NCBI GenBank assembly: GCA_019925095.2
Contig: CM034411.1
Coordinates: forward strand, 13,578,001 to 13,642,000
Length of the DNA: 64,000 nt
Direction: 5' to 3'
From: Dendrolimus kikuchii
Lineage: Eukaryota; Arthropoda; Insecta; Lepidoptera; Lasiocampidae
This document shows, piece after piece, positions 1-10,689 of the stretch. The position numbers and the translations under genes were made by a program. The notes beneath the pieces are model-generated. The model searched no databases, was not told the origin of the DNA, and was given only the letters and a program-made list of their open reading frames with translations. Each line of letters starts with the position of its first letter. Position 1 is the first letter of the stretch.

Positions 1-71
1 CTAAATGGCACTCTGTTGTTCGTGCCTACCCCGCAAGGGAACTGGCGTGAAGTTATGTATGTATGTATGTA
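1..71 (+). mobile_element. 3' end of (TATG)n-tailed LINE, cut by window edge
   Basis: This is the last part of the non-LTR element described at 61122-61867. It reads the C-terminal codons (NKPKW...ELA), the TGA stop and a TATG microsatellite tail. The rest lies left of the window. Confidence 0.85.
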
Positions 72-304
72 TAAATTTGTTCAATTTCATTAATTTATCG
101 GCGTTTTACACCGCTCCAAAGTTGACCGGGTTCTCTCGAATACGATGAAAACGAACCATTAGGCTTAGTTTTCTATTATATATTTTTTTATTCATATAAT
201 TTATCATTTTTTTAACATTCCTATGTTATTATTAATTTATTATCGACCATTTCCGTTCTCTGAAAAACGCAACCCTATATGTAACTTTTCAGTGGCCTGT
301 AGTG

Positions 305-500
305 TGTTGCCACCTATAGCTTCTGCATGCTCCTCATATTTAAGGTATACATCCAAGCGAGGTATAGGCCGTAGAAAGGGCTAAGAACTATGTCTATCAG
401 GAATGTGAAGCGACGTTCCTCTCGCCGTCGTTGCTCAAACTAGTTTTTTACCAGACGATTGACGATTATACCTTAGTATTCTACTTCCATAGTTCAAACG
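305..500 (+). pseudogene. Decayed duplicate of zinc-finger exon (copy 1)
   Basis: This stretch aligns with 1306-1440, the first visible exon of gene 1 and its upstream bases. The reading [19 protein letters not shown] is kept, but the first zinc-binding Cys codon (TGT) is TAT at 395-397. A TAG sits in frame at 365-367, and a one-base insertion shifts the frame near 353. The tail at 441-500 is shared with copy 2 (936-1005), so the duplicated unit is longer than the exon. No splice donor remains after the finger. It is a dead exon copy. Confidence 0.75.
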
Positions 501-592
501 AAAGACAAATCGCAACAACTCGTCAATTGGCGAATGTGACTTAAAATTATATACTTAATGAGTCTTGGTTCATTTGAATGACCACTTTCTTA

Positions 593-1005
593 TTGTGCTG
601 CCATCTATAGTTTCTGCATGCTCCCCATATTTCAAGAAACATCCACCATCCACACGAGGTATCGGCCGCGAAAATGATCAATAATTATGTCTGTAAGATA
701 TTTTCAGTAACGTTTCTGACGCCGTCATTGCTTAACCCTTTTATCGATATTACCAAAAAGCCGCAAGACTAACACTATCACTATCTTATAATATACTAAG
801 AAAATATACCCATTTCATACAAATCATACAAATCCCATATAAACAGAGTGAGACAACAACACAAAAACGATCACGTGCACAAACGCGGATGAGCGCTGTC
901 ATCGCGGACACATATGTGCTACTAGTGAGCTTAAGGGTTAAACTAGTTTTTTACTGGAGGATTGTAACTCCTTAGTATTCTTTTTCCCTAGTTCAAACAA
1001 ATGAC
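593..1005 (+). pseudogene. Decayed duplicate of zinc-finger exon (copy 2), interrupted
   Basis: 593-735 is a second relic of the exon at 1306-1497. It keeps the frame through EVSA...NYVC and then has Phe in place of the second Cys (C-K-I-F). About 200 bp of unrelated AT-rich sequence (736-935) interrupts it, after which 936-1005 continues the tail seen in copy 1. The finger could not bind zinc and no donor site is kept. Confidence 0.7.
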
Positions 1006-1007
1006 AA

Positions 1008-1290
1008 ATGCCTTACCGCCCGTTCACACTTGTCGGGTTTCGGGCTCGACATAAAATCGGTTGCTCTAGTGGCAGAATATTTTATTTGATGCTGTTCACA
1101 CTTAGCCGACACCGTCTTTTTGTCGGCTCCGATAAGAAATCTTGGGTGTTTTGCCAGCCCTCTACGTACGTTAAAAAATCGTGTCAGATCTCGATACTCT
1201 ATGAGAAAGTATGACGCTGTTCACATTTGTCGGACACCCGACAAGTGGGAACAACATGTTAAGATGTTAAAAAATATCTCGATTCTTTTG
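1008..1290 (+). repeat. Spacer with three TTCACA(C/T)TT-TCGG motifs
   Basis: A GTTCACA(C/T)TT motif next to GTCGG or CCGAC recurs near 1022, 1092 and 1211, giving a short degenerate tandem repeat just upstream of the gene 1 exon. Overlapping ORFs here look like chance. No function is inferred. Confidence 0.35.
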
Positions 1291-1322
1291 ACTGCACTTC
1301 CTTGTCGTGCTGTCAACTATAG

Positions 1323-4300
1323 CTTCTGTATGGTTCCTGGATTTAAGGAAGCATCCAAACGAGGTGTCGGCAGTGGTGAGGGCTAAGAATTATGCCTGTC
1401 AGGAGTGTGAAGCGACCTTCTTGTCGCCGTCTTTGCTTAAACTGCACAGTATTAAGCATTCGGACGTACGGAACGCGTATTGCATCGAGTGTGACAAGTA
1501 AGTTTAACTATAAGTAAAAATAGAAGTCTGGTTGAGAATCGGATAAAGAAGGTAGTTCTACTGAACGCGGTCTGTATTGTGAGGTTCCTATATCTGGAGC
1601 CTTATGCCCATCTTCTTCAACCAACCATAAAGATAAGTGGCACATAGGCAGGCCACTTAGCAGCCATTTTGTTTTCACCAATGTTTACGGGACACCAAGT
1701 TTTGTGTCCCGTAAACATTGGTGACACCAATTTTGACATTACTTGTATGGAGCTTATGTCAAATTTGAACAATTTTAACCGATAGCAAGGCATGTGAATG
1801 GTCCGTAAGATATAGGAGTTCGCCATTAGAGGATGCTTTAGAATAAGGAGTTAGGGAACTGTAGGTATTGTTGATGAAAATAGGCAAAATCACTGGTATC
1901 TTGCACCCTGGACTCCACTGCCGCCGGAGACCATTACATAATTTTGTAAAAAAAAATATTTTCCGTACATTAATTAAACATCAAGTTGCGCCGTTCATTT
2001 GACCGCATCTCATTTGAACTCAATCAATTGACTGATTTGATTAATTGGGATAAAATAACGTGTGTTCTAAATATTACTTTATAGATGCCTATTAAAAATA
2101 GAATAATTTTCATCATTTCCGTATTGAATAAAATACGGTGGTGAGGTTTAATTAATGTATGGAAAATAGAACATTTTGTTCAATCACAACTCTTTCCCTT
2201 GGTTTGCCGTTTGATATTCCTTCACAGAAATTGATCCTTACAAGCTACACTACAATTTGATATAATAATACTGTGTTTATTTTTTCAAAATCAGTCGATT
2301 CATTTTCTGACAAAGGTAATTGATTTTTTATAAATCTAATAATGCTATTATAGTTCATCAAAATCGGCCTCAAGATTCCTTTGAGTATTTTCACTATTTC
2401 TTATAGTTTACGATTTAGCCCTGAAGGCCCACTTGAAAGACCTCACCTCTTTATTTTTTTCTCTTTTAAGGAGCTTTAAGTCTGAATACATTTTGAAGCA
2501 GCATTTGAGAACAGCCTCTTCTCACGTTACGTGTGCTGAAAAACCGTAAGTGATAAATGAATTACACTTTACAAGATTATAAAAGTCCCTTTATTTCAGA
2601 TTTTTAATCTATAATACTGTTGTAATTTATAATTTTAGAGATTTCTTTGAAGGTCACATACATGTAAGTTAAAAATTAAGCATGCTTCCTATTCAATTAT
2701 TAAATCATTCTTAGTAGGCATATGCGCCGCGCCGGCGTGGCGACGCCGCAGCCGTCGCCACTTGCGCGCGGCGTGTAGTACCGTAGTAAGGCGTTGGTTA
2801 AGTTGTAAACCATTTCCATATTACATATATATTTATTGGCAATTTAAGTATTTAGAAATGACTGAGCCCTAAAACCGTCAGTTAAGTTGTTAACTTGTCA
2901 TAGAACAGATGGATGAGTCTGAAAAGAATGCTACCTATTTTCGCATCTTTAAATTCTGTCTACTTATTTCCCGGTTTGCAGATCCCAGTTTTAGGTGTCA
3001 GTCTTATTTGTGTTTATTTTTGGAAGCAAACAAACTAGATTTAAATACAGTAAAAGTCTGAAACTGTCACGCCGCCGGCGCTGCGCCGCCGCCGTTTTTC
3101 AACGCGGCGCACATGTCTCATGCTTATTAATCAATTCTCTATGAATATTCTATGGTATCTCATTTTTTTTTTCTCAACATTATTTATATCTGTGTTTAGG
3201 CTCATATGTGATTACTGCGACAAGAGATTTATGTTGCGTCGTGATGTTGAAGCTCATATGAACAAGGTTCATTTAAAAGAGAGACCCTACAAGTGCGATT
3301 TATGTGATAGGGTGAGTTCTATATCATCTATGATTTTATGATAACTATAACCTAGCCATAACGTCTAGAATATGATTCTTTTCCTTTCTTGCAATATTCT
3401 ATCTTATCTGTAGTCAATGTCAGTGAATTACAAAGCGGATTTACCCCATATATTACCAACCATACCCATATTTTAATTCTAACGTTGAGAAATAACTAGA
3501 TGCGGATGAACAATAGTAAGTTTCACGTTTATAATCTGACGATATTTGCCAAAAAAAACAAAACACCTGACCCACACATGACCTGTTTATAATTTCGTTT
3601 TACTTGTTTAGTCGAATAATTGCTTTATTAACTAACACAAGGTGTTAAAACTCTTGCTTACAAAATAGTCATTATTATTACAGTAAACATAGGTTATGTT
3701 GACAAACTGCGGATATCGTAAATAAAGCAACCTTTACTAAAAAATACTAGTAAAGATCAATATTCATTACTCTTAAACACAGTATTCGAATTGGAGTTGC
3801 CAGAGTTTAGACAAATTTACGAAAGTGGCGCCCTTTATTATTTCCTACCCTATTTGGCCAGCCTGTATGGTGTTGTGTTGTGTAGTTGTTTTTACTGAAA
3901 AAGTATAATATAGATTCGAAATGAATAGAAGGCGAGCCTTTCGGGTCAAAGATTAAGTGTTGCAATTCGATACAGTAACGTCGCCAGCCTTTTGGGAACG
4001 TTTCAACGTGCAAGAGCGGTTTGGGACCATTTTTTAATATTATTTTTATCTCCTTAGTTAATTTTAGAGCTAGGTTAGGTTAGGCTTTAGAGCTAGCTAA
4101 GGTTAACTATAAATATGTTACGCCACGTGCATAGTATAATTTATTGTTACATAATAAGCAAGGTTAAAATTGAGTAAGGTTAACATCTGTCAATAGAGGA
4201 AACATACAAAAACTTTGAAGATGCATCTACGAACAGTTTAGGTTTTACATATTTTCACGTAGCACTTAAGATATCCTTTTAAATAGTCTTAAGTGCTAAA

Positions 4301-7300
4301 TTATTATTTTTTATTAATTTTATTGCAGGAGTGCAGCAGACAGGCAGACGGCCTACTTGATGGAAAGCGGTTATCATCGGCTATGGACATTTGCAAGACC
4401 AAAGGTGCTACAAATGCGCTGCTGCTCTCTTAAGGGAGATTGAAACCTGGTCACTAATGCCGGAACACAACTCAAGCTTGTTATGGCGACATACTTTAAA
4501 CCAGGGATGGTGGCGATCCAGTAGGGCAAATACCCTATAATCTGCCTTAATTAAGCAACAATCACATCTACATGTGTTATTCCATGTACGTGACGTAACA
4601 AATATATACCCATTGGTGGAATTCTACCCAATGATTGATTTTGACGGAAGCTAAAGTGGTACAATTAGAGTTATGAAAAATCAATTAACCTTGTGAGAAA
4701 AAGAATCGATTGCTTTTGAAAAAATAACCACACTATGTATTATTATAATCATCTCGTGTGGAGCTTGTAATGATTAATTTCTCTGAAGGAATGTCAAACG
4801 GCAAACCAAGGGAAAGGATTGTTTTTGAACAAAATGTTCTATTAATTAAACATAAAATTGCGCCGGTCATTTGACCGCACCTAATTTGAACGCTATCAAT
4901 GTTTAGCCATCGACTGATTTGATTGATTGAGGGAACATAACATGCGTTTCGAATATTAATTTATAGCTGCCTATTAAAAATGGAATAATTGTCATGTTGA
5001 CATTCCTTCACAGAAATTGATTCTGACAAGCTGCACTATGATTTGTTATAATAATAATTATACAAGATGAGTTTATTTTTTCCAAATCAGTCGATTAGTT
5101 TCCTGACAAGAGTGTGAATGAATGAATGAATATGCTTTATTGTGTTTTAAAAGATACAGTTAACAGAAATAAAAAAAATCAATACAATAGGCGTTCTTAT
5201 CGCTATTATCGATTTCTTCCAGACAACCTTTGGATAGACAAAAAATTGGATAAGAACAGAGGTATATTGCATTATTCTCACTACCGAATCAGTATCTTAT
5301 AAATATATACATACATGATATAATATACATATATTAATAAAAATAATCTGCGGAGTGACGCTCGCGGACCGCGTTCGTAATACCGAAGTAAGAAAGAGAG
5401 TTGGTCTGAAAGCGAGTGTCGGGGTGAAGGTAAGGAAAGGAATGCTCCGGTGGTTCGGGCATGTGGAAAGAATGACTAAACAGATATACAATGCAAAAGT
5501 GGATGGATGCAGAAGTCGTGGAAGGCCACGACACACCTTCCATGATCAAATTGATCGTGTACTAGCAGAAGGTGATGTCAGGAGCCTTAAGAACAGACGA
5601 GCTTGCATGATAAGAGTTATGAATGTCAGAGGCAAGTGAGGTGTGTAGGAATAAGCCTAAATGGCACTCTGTTGTTCGTGCCTACCCCGCAAGGGAACTG
5701 GCGTGAAGTTATGTACGTATGTATGTATTAATAAAAATAATTAATTATTCAAAAATCGAATGATACCACTTCAATTTTCGTCAAAATCGGCCTCGAGGCT
5801 CCCGAGTGTTTTTCGCTATTTAGCATAGTTTAGGATTTGGTCCTGAAGGTCGACTTGAAAAATTCCTTTGTATATATTTTTTTTAAGGATATTGTTTTCT
5901 AGTATTTCTGTCATGATGATTATGATAAACTAACTAACTCCGTTGGTTCAGCGACCTAAACTGGGCGAGAACATGCCTGATGATGATGATGACATGATGG
6001 TTATGGTTGACAGGAATATTCTGCTCAAGCATCTTTGACCCAACACAAACGTTTGAGCCACGAAGGATACAAGCGGCCACTGAAATACGCATGTGATATG
6101 TGCGACAAGGTTTTTGATGTAAGTATAAATTAACGAAAATGTATGAATAACTAGTACTACTATACGAAATCGCCACATCCGTCCGTCCGTCTCTTTATGT
6201 CACTCATTTTTTACTGAAACTAGTGGATCTACATACATACATACATACATACATAACCTCACGCCAGCTCCCTTGCGGGGTAGGCACGAACAACAGAGTG
6301 CCATTTAGGCTTATTCTTACACACCACACTTGCCTCTTTGACATTCATAACTCTTGTCATGCAAGCTCGTCTGTTCTTAAGGCTCCTGACATCACCTTCT
6401 GCTAGTACACGATCAATTTGATCATGGAAGGTGTGTCGTGGCCTTCCACGACTTCTGCATTCATCCACTTTTGCATTGTATATCTGTTTAGTCATTCTTT
6501 CATCATGCATTCTGTCCACATGCCCGAACCACCGGAGCATTCCTTTCCTTACCTTCACCCCGACACTCTCTTTCAGACCAACTCTCTTTCTTACTTCGGT
6601 ATTACGAAATGGATCTCTAATTCTATTTACATTTTGTTGGTTTTACTATAGTGAAATGGCAAAAATAGAAATATCGCAGCCAACTTAGGAATGAGAAATT
6701 TGTTTCAGAGTAAACAGGGGTAAGTTAGATATAGCGTGTACAATATATCGTATAGTCGTGGCAGCGCAGGTAGAAATCCTGGCCGGAACGCATGCGCCAT
6801 ATAAGCAGTTTTCTGATCTTAATGTGTATATTCTTGCAATTACCACATGCTAACAACGGTGAAGGAAAACATCGCGATGAAACCTGCATAACAAGATCAC
6901 TGATGTGTCAAACGTGCCAAGCCGCCTTGGACAAGCCTGGCGGGTATACTATCCGCTCCCTCCTATAGTGGAACGTCCGAGCCCAGTAGTGTGAGATTTA
7001 TGCGCTATTATTATAATCTAGCCAGGAATCGAATTGGCTGATTTTGAAAAAAAAGCACATGCTGTATTATTACACCAACTCATAGTGCTGCACTTGTAAG
7101 GATCCATTTCTGTGAAGGAATATTAAACGCGAATCTAAGGGAAATGATTGATTATTTATTTGATTTCATCAACATCAGTACCGTGGTTATTCTGTGAAAG
7201 CGTCATACAGGTTTTTCTTTATGTTGTGGCTTTATCTGGGTTAAATTTAAAGGGATAGGCCGTTTCACGCAGATGTGGCGATGGGTGTAATGCGCAATTT

Positions 7301-7734
7301 GAGATGCGACATTGTTAATGACGTTATTTTTGAACGTTCTACATAAGACGCATTCGGTTACAGCCTAACAGACTTATTCACAGAGAGTTAGAGTAAGTTT
7401 AAAGGCTTCTTTAAGAACCATAAAGAAGTTTTCAAACTTACTCTGAGTCTCTATGAATAATAATTTTTAATATTAATGCAGATGAAGCCCCAGCATTAAG
7501 TGGACGGCATTCCCCTCCTTCCCCAAAATTGTTCGTAATAAACAAAAATAACAATTTATATTTCAGCGTATGAATATACTAAGATCTCATGTGCGTACAC
7601 ACACCGGTGAGCGCCCGTTTCAGTGTAGCAAGTGTGCGGCCACATTCAGCCAACCGAGCACGCTCCGTACGCACATGAAACTCATACATCTCAAGCTGAC
7701 GAGGGATGGGAAACCCAAGAATAACGGGAAATAA
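1323..7734 (+). CDS. C2H2 zinc-finger protein gene, 3' part (five exons)
   Basis: Predicted nuclear DNA-binding protein of the multi-C2H2 class. Exons are ~1323-1497, 2471-2545, 3200-3311, 6014-6118 and 7567-7734 (TAA at 7732-7734). All junctions are AG/GT and phases fit (2, 2, 0, 0). The joined reading gives six fingers: YACQEC, YCIECDKSF, LICDYC, YKCDLC, YACDMC and FQCSKC, each with CX2C and two His. Several fingers are split by introns just after the second Cys. The HTGERPF linker before the last finger is typical. The protein ends in a basic tail ([14 protein letters not shown]). The first exon's left boundary is uncertain: acceptors at ~1321 or ~1348 are possible. Upstream exons, and any ZAD domain, lie outside the window. 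DNA target unknown. Introns hold MITEs, a LINE and SINEs. Confidence 0.88.
1675..1724. repeat. Perfect 21-bp inverted repeat (hairpin) in gene 1 intron
   Basis: Arms 1675-1695 and 1704-1724 (starting TCACCAATG) are exact reverse complements around an 8-nt loop. The adjoining 1725-1800 resembles the small foldback element at 22925-22998, so this is probably the end of a MITE. It lies in the first visible intron of gene 1. Confidence 0.8.
1975..2460 (+). repeat. Dispersed TIR-type element (family H), copy 1
   Basis: The segment around ATTTGACCGC and the CCTTCACAGAAATTGAT block recur at 4840-5110. The CAAAATCGGCCTC block near 2358 recurs at 5790. In the second copy the TTCACAGAAATT block is present at both ends as an inverted repeat, so this looks like a DNA-transposon-derived MITE that has lost its left arm. 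It fills the intron between 1498 and 2470. Confidence 0.55.
2717..3117. repeat. MITE with GC-rich inverted ends (family K)
   Basis: The left end (TATGCGCCGCGCCGGCG) and right end (CGCGGCGCACATG) are GC-rich and roughly inverse, bounding an AT-rich core. The contrast with the AT-rich intron is sharp. The element ends about 80 bp before the exon at 3200. Confidence 0.5.
3541..3870 (+). repeat. Dispersed repeat family J, copy without Helitron
   Basis: It shares CTTACAAAATA, TTATTATTA, a GAGTT-CCAGAGTTTAGAC block and TGGCCAGCCTGTA with 8320-8950. Here the sequence runs straight through the point where the other copy carries a Helitron (8447-8757), so it is the empty site. Confidence 0.6.
4260..4298. 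repeat. 12-bp inverted repeat
   Basis: TAGCACTTAAGA (4260-4271) and TCTTAAGTGCTA (4287-4298) are exact inverse copies around 15 nt. It lies in the gene 1 intron just upstream of a SINE. Confidence 0.6.
4314..4548 (-). mobile_element. Lepidopteran SINE (family S1), reverse copy
   Basis: Reverse copy of the ~310-bp SINE defined at 59625-59938. The A-rich tail and GCAGACAGGCAGACGGCC lie at the left; CGGTTATCATCGGC and the CATTAGTGACCAGG block follow. The 5' (GGAACGGAGAAAG) end is missing. Confidence 0.8.
4698..5110. repeat. TIR-type element family H, copy 2 with both arms
   Basis: The left arm (4700-4830) carries GAAGGAATGTCAAACGGCAA and the right arm carries its inverse (CATTCCTTCACAGAAATTGA). 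The core holds the ATTTGACCGCAC block shared with 1975-2325. This gives a non-autonomous DNA transposon with arms of about 100 bp. No coding capacity is seen. Confidence 0.6.
5125..5245 (-). mobile_element. LINE 3' tail (CR1/Jockey-like), reverse copy
   Basis: The reverse complement reads a GGTTGTCTGGAAGAAATCG...GCG block followed by CAATAAAGC, matching the common lepidopteran LINE 3' UTR also seen at 13600, 33415, 39460 and 51595. Confidence 0.55.
5348..5725 (+). mobile_element. 5'-truncated (TATG)n LINE, 16-bp target duplication
   Basis: It encodes a C-terminal LINE fragment ([19 protein letters not shown], then [12 protein letters not shown] and RGRPRHTF) with an in-frame deletion and a late frameshift, ending in the TATG tail. 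TATTAATAAAAATAAT flanks it exactly at 5332-5347 and 5726-5741. It sits in the gene 1 intron between 3312 and 6013 and interrupts a family H copy. Confidence 0.9.
6231..6609 (-). mobile_element. 5'-truncated (TATG)n LINE, reverse copy
   Basis: The minus-strand reading ([20 protein letters not shown]...ELA) is open for 99 codons and ends in the TATG tail at the left. Both flanks carry TGGATCT (6224-6230 and 6610-6616). It lies in the last intron of gene 1. Confidence 0.88.
6745..7020 (+). mobile_element. tRNA-derived SINE (family S2), 5'-damaged
   Basis: It matches 9430-9735 over the GGAACGCATGCGCCA, AATTACCACATGCTAACAACG and GGACAAGCCTGGCGGGTAT blocks. The tRNA-like head is largely lost. Intronic in gene 1. 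Confidence 0.65.
7028..7155. repeat. Family H arm and short flank
   Basis: A single arm of family H (GTGAAGGAATATTAAACGCG block), similar to 4720-4830. No partner arm is nearby. Confidence 0.5.
7262..7335 (+). repeat. Isolated monomer of the 165-bp repeat
   Basis: CACGCAGATGT-GCGATG...ATGCG and GAGATGCGACATTGTTAATG match the tandem units at 38256-38692, some 31 kb away, so that unit is a dispersed family. Confidence 0.6.
7368..7462. repeat. Small foldback element
   Basis: ATTCACAGAGAGTTAGAGTA at the left and its imperfect inverse near 7440-7462 enclose GCTTCTTTAAGAACCATAAAGAAG, which itself folds. It lies about 100 bp before the last exon of gene 1. Confidence 0.55.
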
Positions 7735-7904
7735 ACCTCATGGACTCCTCACCTTTATTATTGGCTATTAACTATTCAGTTGTACAATTTCAAAACTTAG
7801 CAATGAACATTTTTTTTTTTAAATTAATGTTGTACATCTTGGCCATAATGTTTAGAAAATAATATTTTTTTTTTGTCTTCTGGCAATCTTATCTTTAGAA
7901 AACT

Positions 7905-8030
7905 CTTTATTGTTCACCTCATCCTCATCCTTCACATACACATAAAATAAGCAATTTACAGTAAAAGCAGAAGTAAATGGCCGGTCTCATCGCTTTAGCA
8001 GACAAGCCGGGCTAAGGAATTTATGAAGAG
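7905..8030 (-). mobile_element. LINE 3' tail, reverse copy
   Basis: TTTATTGTTCACC at the left and the inverse of GCCCGGCTTGTCTGCTAAAG at the right fit the CR1/Jockey-like tail family in reverse. It lies in the 3' flank of gene 1. Confidence 0.45.
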
Positions 8031-8319
8031 AATTGCAAGTGTACGACGGTAGTGTGCAAATTAAATACAATTAGGATATATGAATATTGCACAATACATA
8101 ATATACTAAAATAGATAAACAGTAACATTGATCCAACTCTAATAACCACTAAAAATAGCTAAATACGTATATAACATTAGTAAGTTTCACACGATCAGTG
8201 ATTTTTAAAGTATACTAAGGATGTAAGCGGAATTAAAGTAAAAATAATTGTCGTCACAATTTTTTTGTTTGCTTGTAGGCAAACTGGTAAACGGGTCTAT
8301 TTGATAGCAAGTAGTAATT

Positions 8320-8950
8320 TGAAGATATTTACAAAGAACCGCCGACATAACAGGTTTTTAATGGTTCGTTTTGCTAACTTTAATCAAATAATTGTTTTGT
8401 TAATTATCACTAAGTGTTAAAGTTCTTACTTACAAAATTATAGACACTAGTGGTCGCCCGTGGGTGAAATTCTGTTGTCTAAGACTTGTACTTCTATAAT
8501 CACAGATTTCGCCAAGGCTGTTAGTTTGACTTTAAAAATAAACAAAAAAGTATACATGTGTGTGTGTGTCAAATACTTGGTGTGTGTATGTTTTTTTTTA
8601 TTGATTTAATGTATTTTTTTATTCATAATTAAAAAAAATAGCATTCTGCACTTCTTTTCTATATAAACTATAAGTGTGCGAAATTTCATACTTCTCAGTC
8701 CGCGCAATTTTCGTAAAAAGGGGTACAAAGTTTTTGCTTCACGTTTTAATATAATGATTATTATTAAATTAGACATAGATTTTGTTGGCAAAATGAGTAT
8801 GTCTTACTTATTTACGAGTTGATTTATAGAAATTTGATAGTTACACTATGTTTGAAAATTAAAAGTATCTAAATTACTCTTCACATGATAATGGAGTTGC
8901 TAGAGTTTAGACTGCGAAAGTGGCGCCCTATTATTTTCTACTCTATTTGG
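8320..8950 (+). repeat. Dispersed repeat family J, split by a Helitron
   Basis: 8320-8446 and 8758-8950 together match 3600-3870 (TAAAGTTCTTACTTACAAAAT; GAGTTGCTAGAGTTTAGAC; TGGCCAGCCTGTA). The insert at 8447-8757 is a Helitron. Confidence 0.6.
8447..8757 (-). mobile_element. Non-autonomous Helitron (family D) nested in repeat J
   Basis: In reverse orientation it begins TCATTATATTAAAACGTG at 8757 and ends GGGCGACCACTAG at 8447, with A and T as flanking host bases. It shares the CGTGAAGCAAAAACTTTGTA block with 34404-34742 and 58881-59393. No Rep or helicase coding is present. Confidence 0.75.
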
Positions 8951-9188
8951 CCAGCCTGTACATTCATTATTTTGCTAGGCATTTGCTTCTGTATTGTGTT
9001 TGCTAAATCATATGAAAACTATCAGATATGGTATTGCTTCCAATAAGCCTAATAGTTATACAATGGCATGTACGTTAAAGTTCAAGGACGTTTTCTAATA
9101 ATATATAGTAAGATTTCTTCGGAAACAGTTGCTACGATTTGAAAGTGTATATCTGTGTGCTCAGTGCGAGCTTTTTAATACTCTACCT

Positions 9189-9358
9189 CAGGGATCGCCA
9201 AATGGCGGACCGCCGACCCATTTTGTGCGGATCGCGAAAAAATTACATTTTTCTCATTGATATATGTATATATGTTTTTCTATAAAATGTTGTGCGGACC
9301 GCGATGGTCATTTAATTTCTTAAAACGGACCTCGAGCGAAACTAATTGGTGACCCCTG
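9189..9358. mobile_element. hAT-type MITE with 8-bp target duplication
   Basis: The ends CAGGGATCGCCAAA (left) and CAGGGGTCACCAAT (right, inverse) are hAT-like terminal repeats. The flanks CTCTACCT (9181-9188) and CTCTATCA (9359-9366) agree at 6 of 8 bases, as expected for an aged 8-bp duplication. No transposase is encoded. Confidence 0.75.
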
Positions 9359-9429
9359 CTCTATCACGTTCAAGTTAATGCAATTTTGTATGGGAATGAC
9401 TTAGCGCCATTTCGTGAACGTGAAGGGAA

Positions 9430-9735
9430 AAGCAAAGTCGTGGTAGCGTAATGGCTAACGCACGCGTCCCTAACTCAAAGGGCGCGGGTTCGATTCTGGC
9501 TGGAACGCATGCGCCACTTGGGCTGTTTTCTGACCTAATGTGCACATTGTTACAATTACCACGTGCTAATAACGGTGAAAGAAAACATCGTGATGCAACC
9601 TGCACATCGAGATAACCGATGTGTCAAACCAGCCAAGCCGCTTTGGACAAGCGTGGCGGGTATACTGTCCGTTCCCCCCTATAATAGGAGGCCCGAGCCC
9701 AGCAGTGGAACGTTCATAGGCTGTTATTATTATAC
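9430..9735 (+). mobile_element. tRNA-derived SINE (family S2), best-preserved head
   Basis: TGGTAGCGTAATGGCTAACG is an A-box-like block and GGGTTCGATTC a B box, with tRNA-like spacing. A non-tRNA body (GGAACGCATGCGCC, CAATTACCACGTGCTAATAA) follows, then ATTATTATTATAC. Other copies lie at 6745, 43262 (reverse) and as scraps near 46030 and 54850. It is a Pol III promoter relic, not a functional tRNA gene. Confidence 0.75.
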
Positions 9736-10124
9736 AAAAATTGCGTTAACTAAAACGTAATCAAGTATTAAAAACGCACTACGCACACTGAATTAATGTG
9801 AAATAAATTCTTTGCTATTTAACTACAAAACGACCATTATCCTACTCTGAGTATGACAGTTATTAAGTTGATCTAATGGACTTTGATAATTGAAGACACG
9901 AGTAGATGAAGGAGTTTTGTGACATTAAAAAAAATACGTTAAAGGAAAATGTAATGTAAACAGGCAAGGAAACCATATTAGAACTTAAAACAACGCTTTT
10001 TGAATTTGATTTTGAAAATAGTGAGCAATGAAGGAGTTATATGTGTAGCAAAGTGATAATAAAAGAGCTTTTTAGGCCAATTTATTAATATTTACCTATT
10101 GTAACATATCGCTTTCATTCACTC

Positions 10125-10510
10125 TCTCTTTTCTTTCACCATATCCCAATTACTTGGGGTCGGCACAATATGTCTTTTCCTTCCACACTCTTCTATTCTG
10201 ACATACCTCTTCTGTCACACCGCATATCATCATGTCATCCTTCACACAATCCATCCATCTTTTTTTTGGTCTACCTTTAAATTTGTACCCATCGATCTTG
10301 TAGTATAACATTCTTTTTGTCACGTGACTTTCATCCCTCCTCATTATATGCCCATACCAACTTAATCTTCTTCCTCTCAATTTTTCTGTCACAGGTGCAA
10401 CTTTCAAAGATCCCCTTAGTACTCATTTCTCACCTTATCCATTCTTGTAACACCACACATCCATCTCAACATTCTCATCTCCCTTTCATTCACTCATGTC
10501 TTCAATTATT
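10125..10510 (-). mobile_element. RTE/BovB-like LINE C-terminal fragment
   Basis: The minus-strand reading RLSWYGHIMRRDESHVTKRM...GRPKKRWMDCVKDDM...CADPKLGYG has the usual C-terminal block of RTE-type reverse transcriptase polyproteins. The downstream TTGGGGTCGG context is also typical. Only the last ~90 codons survive, and the frame is not open further upstream. Confidence 0.75.
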
Positions 10511-10689
10511 AATATAATAGGAAAAGGAGTGTTATTAATCAATATTTCAGTTATACAAAATACCATTCATTATCAAAATATCAGTCTTAGAAGTTTTTCC
10601 TCTTAATACTAGTTAATTCCAATTCCAAGCCTTGTTTCATTTTCAGGGTGGTGCCTGGAACAAAATGTTAATATGAGCTTTTTTATTTC

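Noticed and set aside
9430..9500. Possible functional tRNA gene
   Set aside because: A- and B-box-like sequences are present, but no full cloverleaf with acceptor stem is seen, and the body repeats elsewhere as a SINE.
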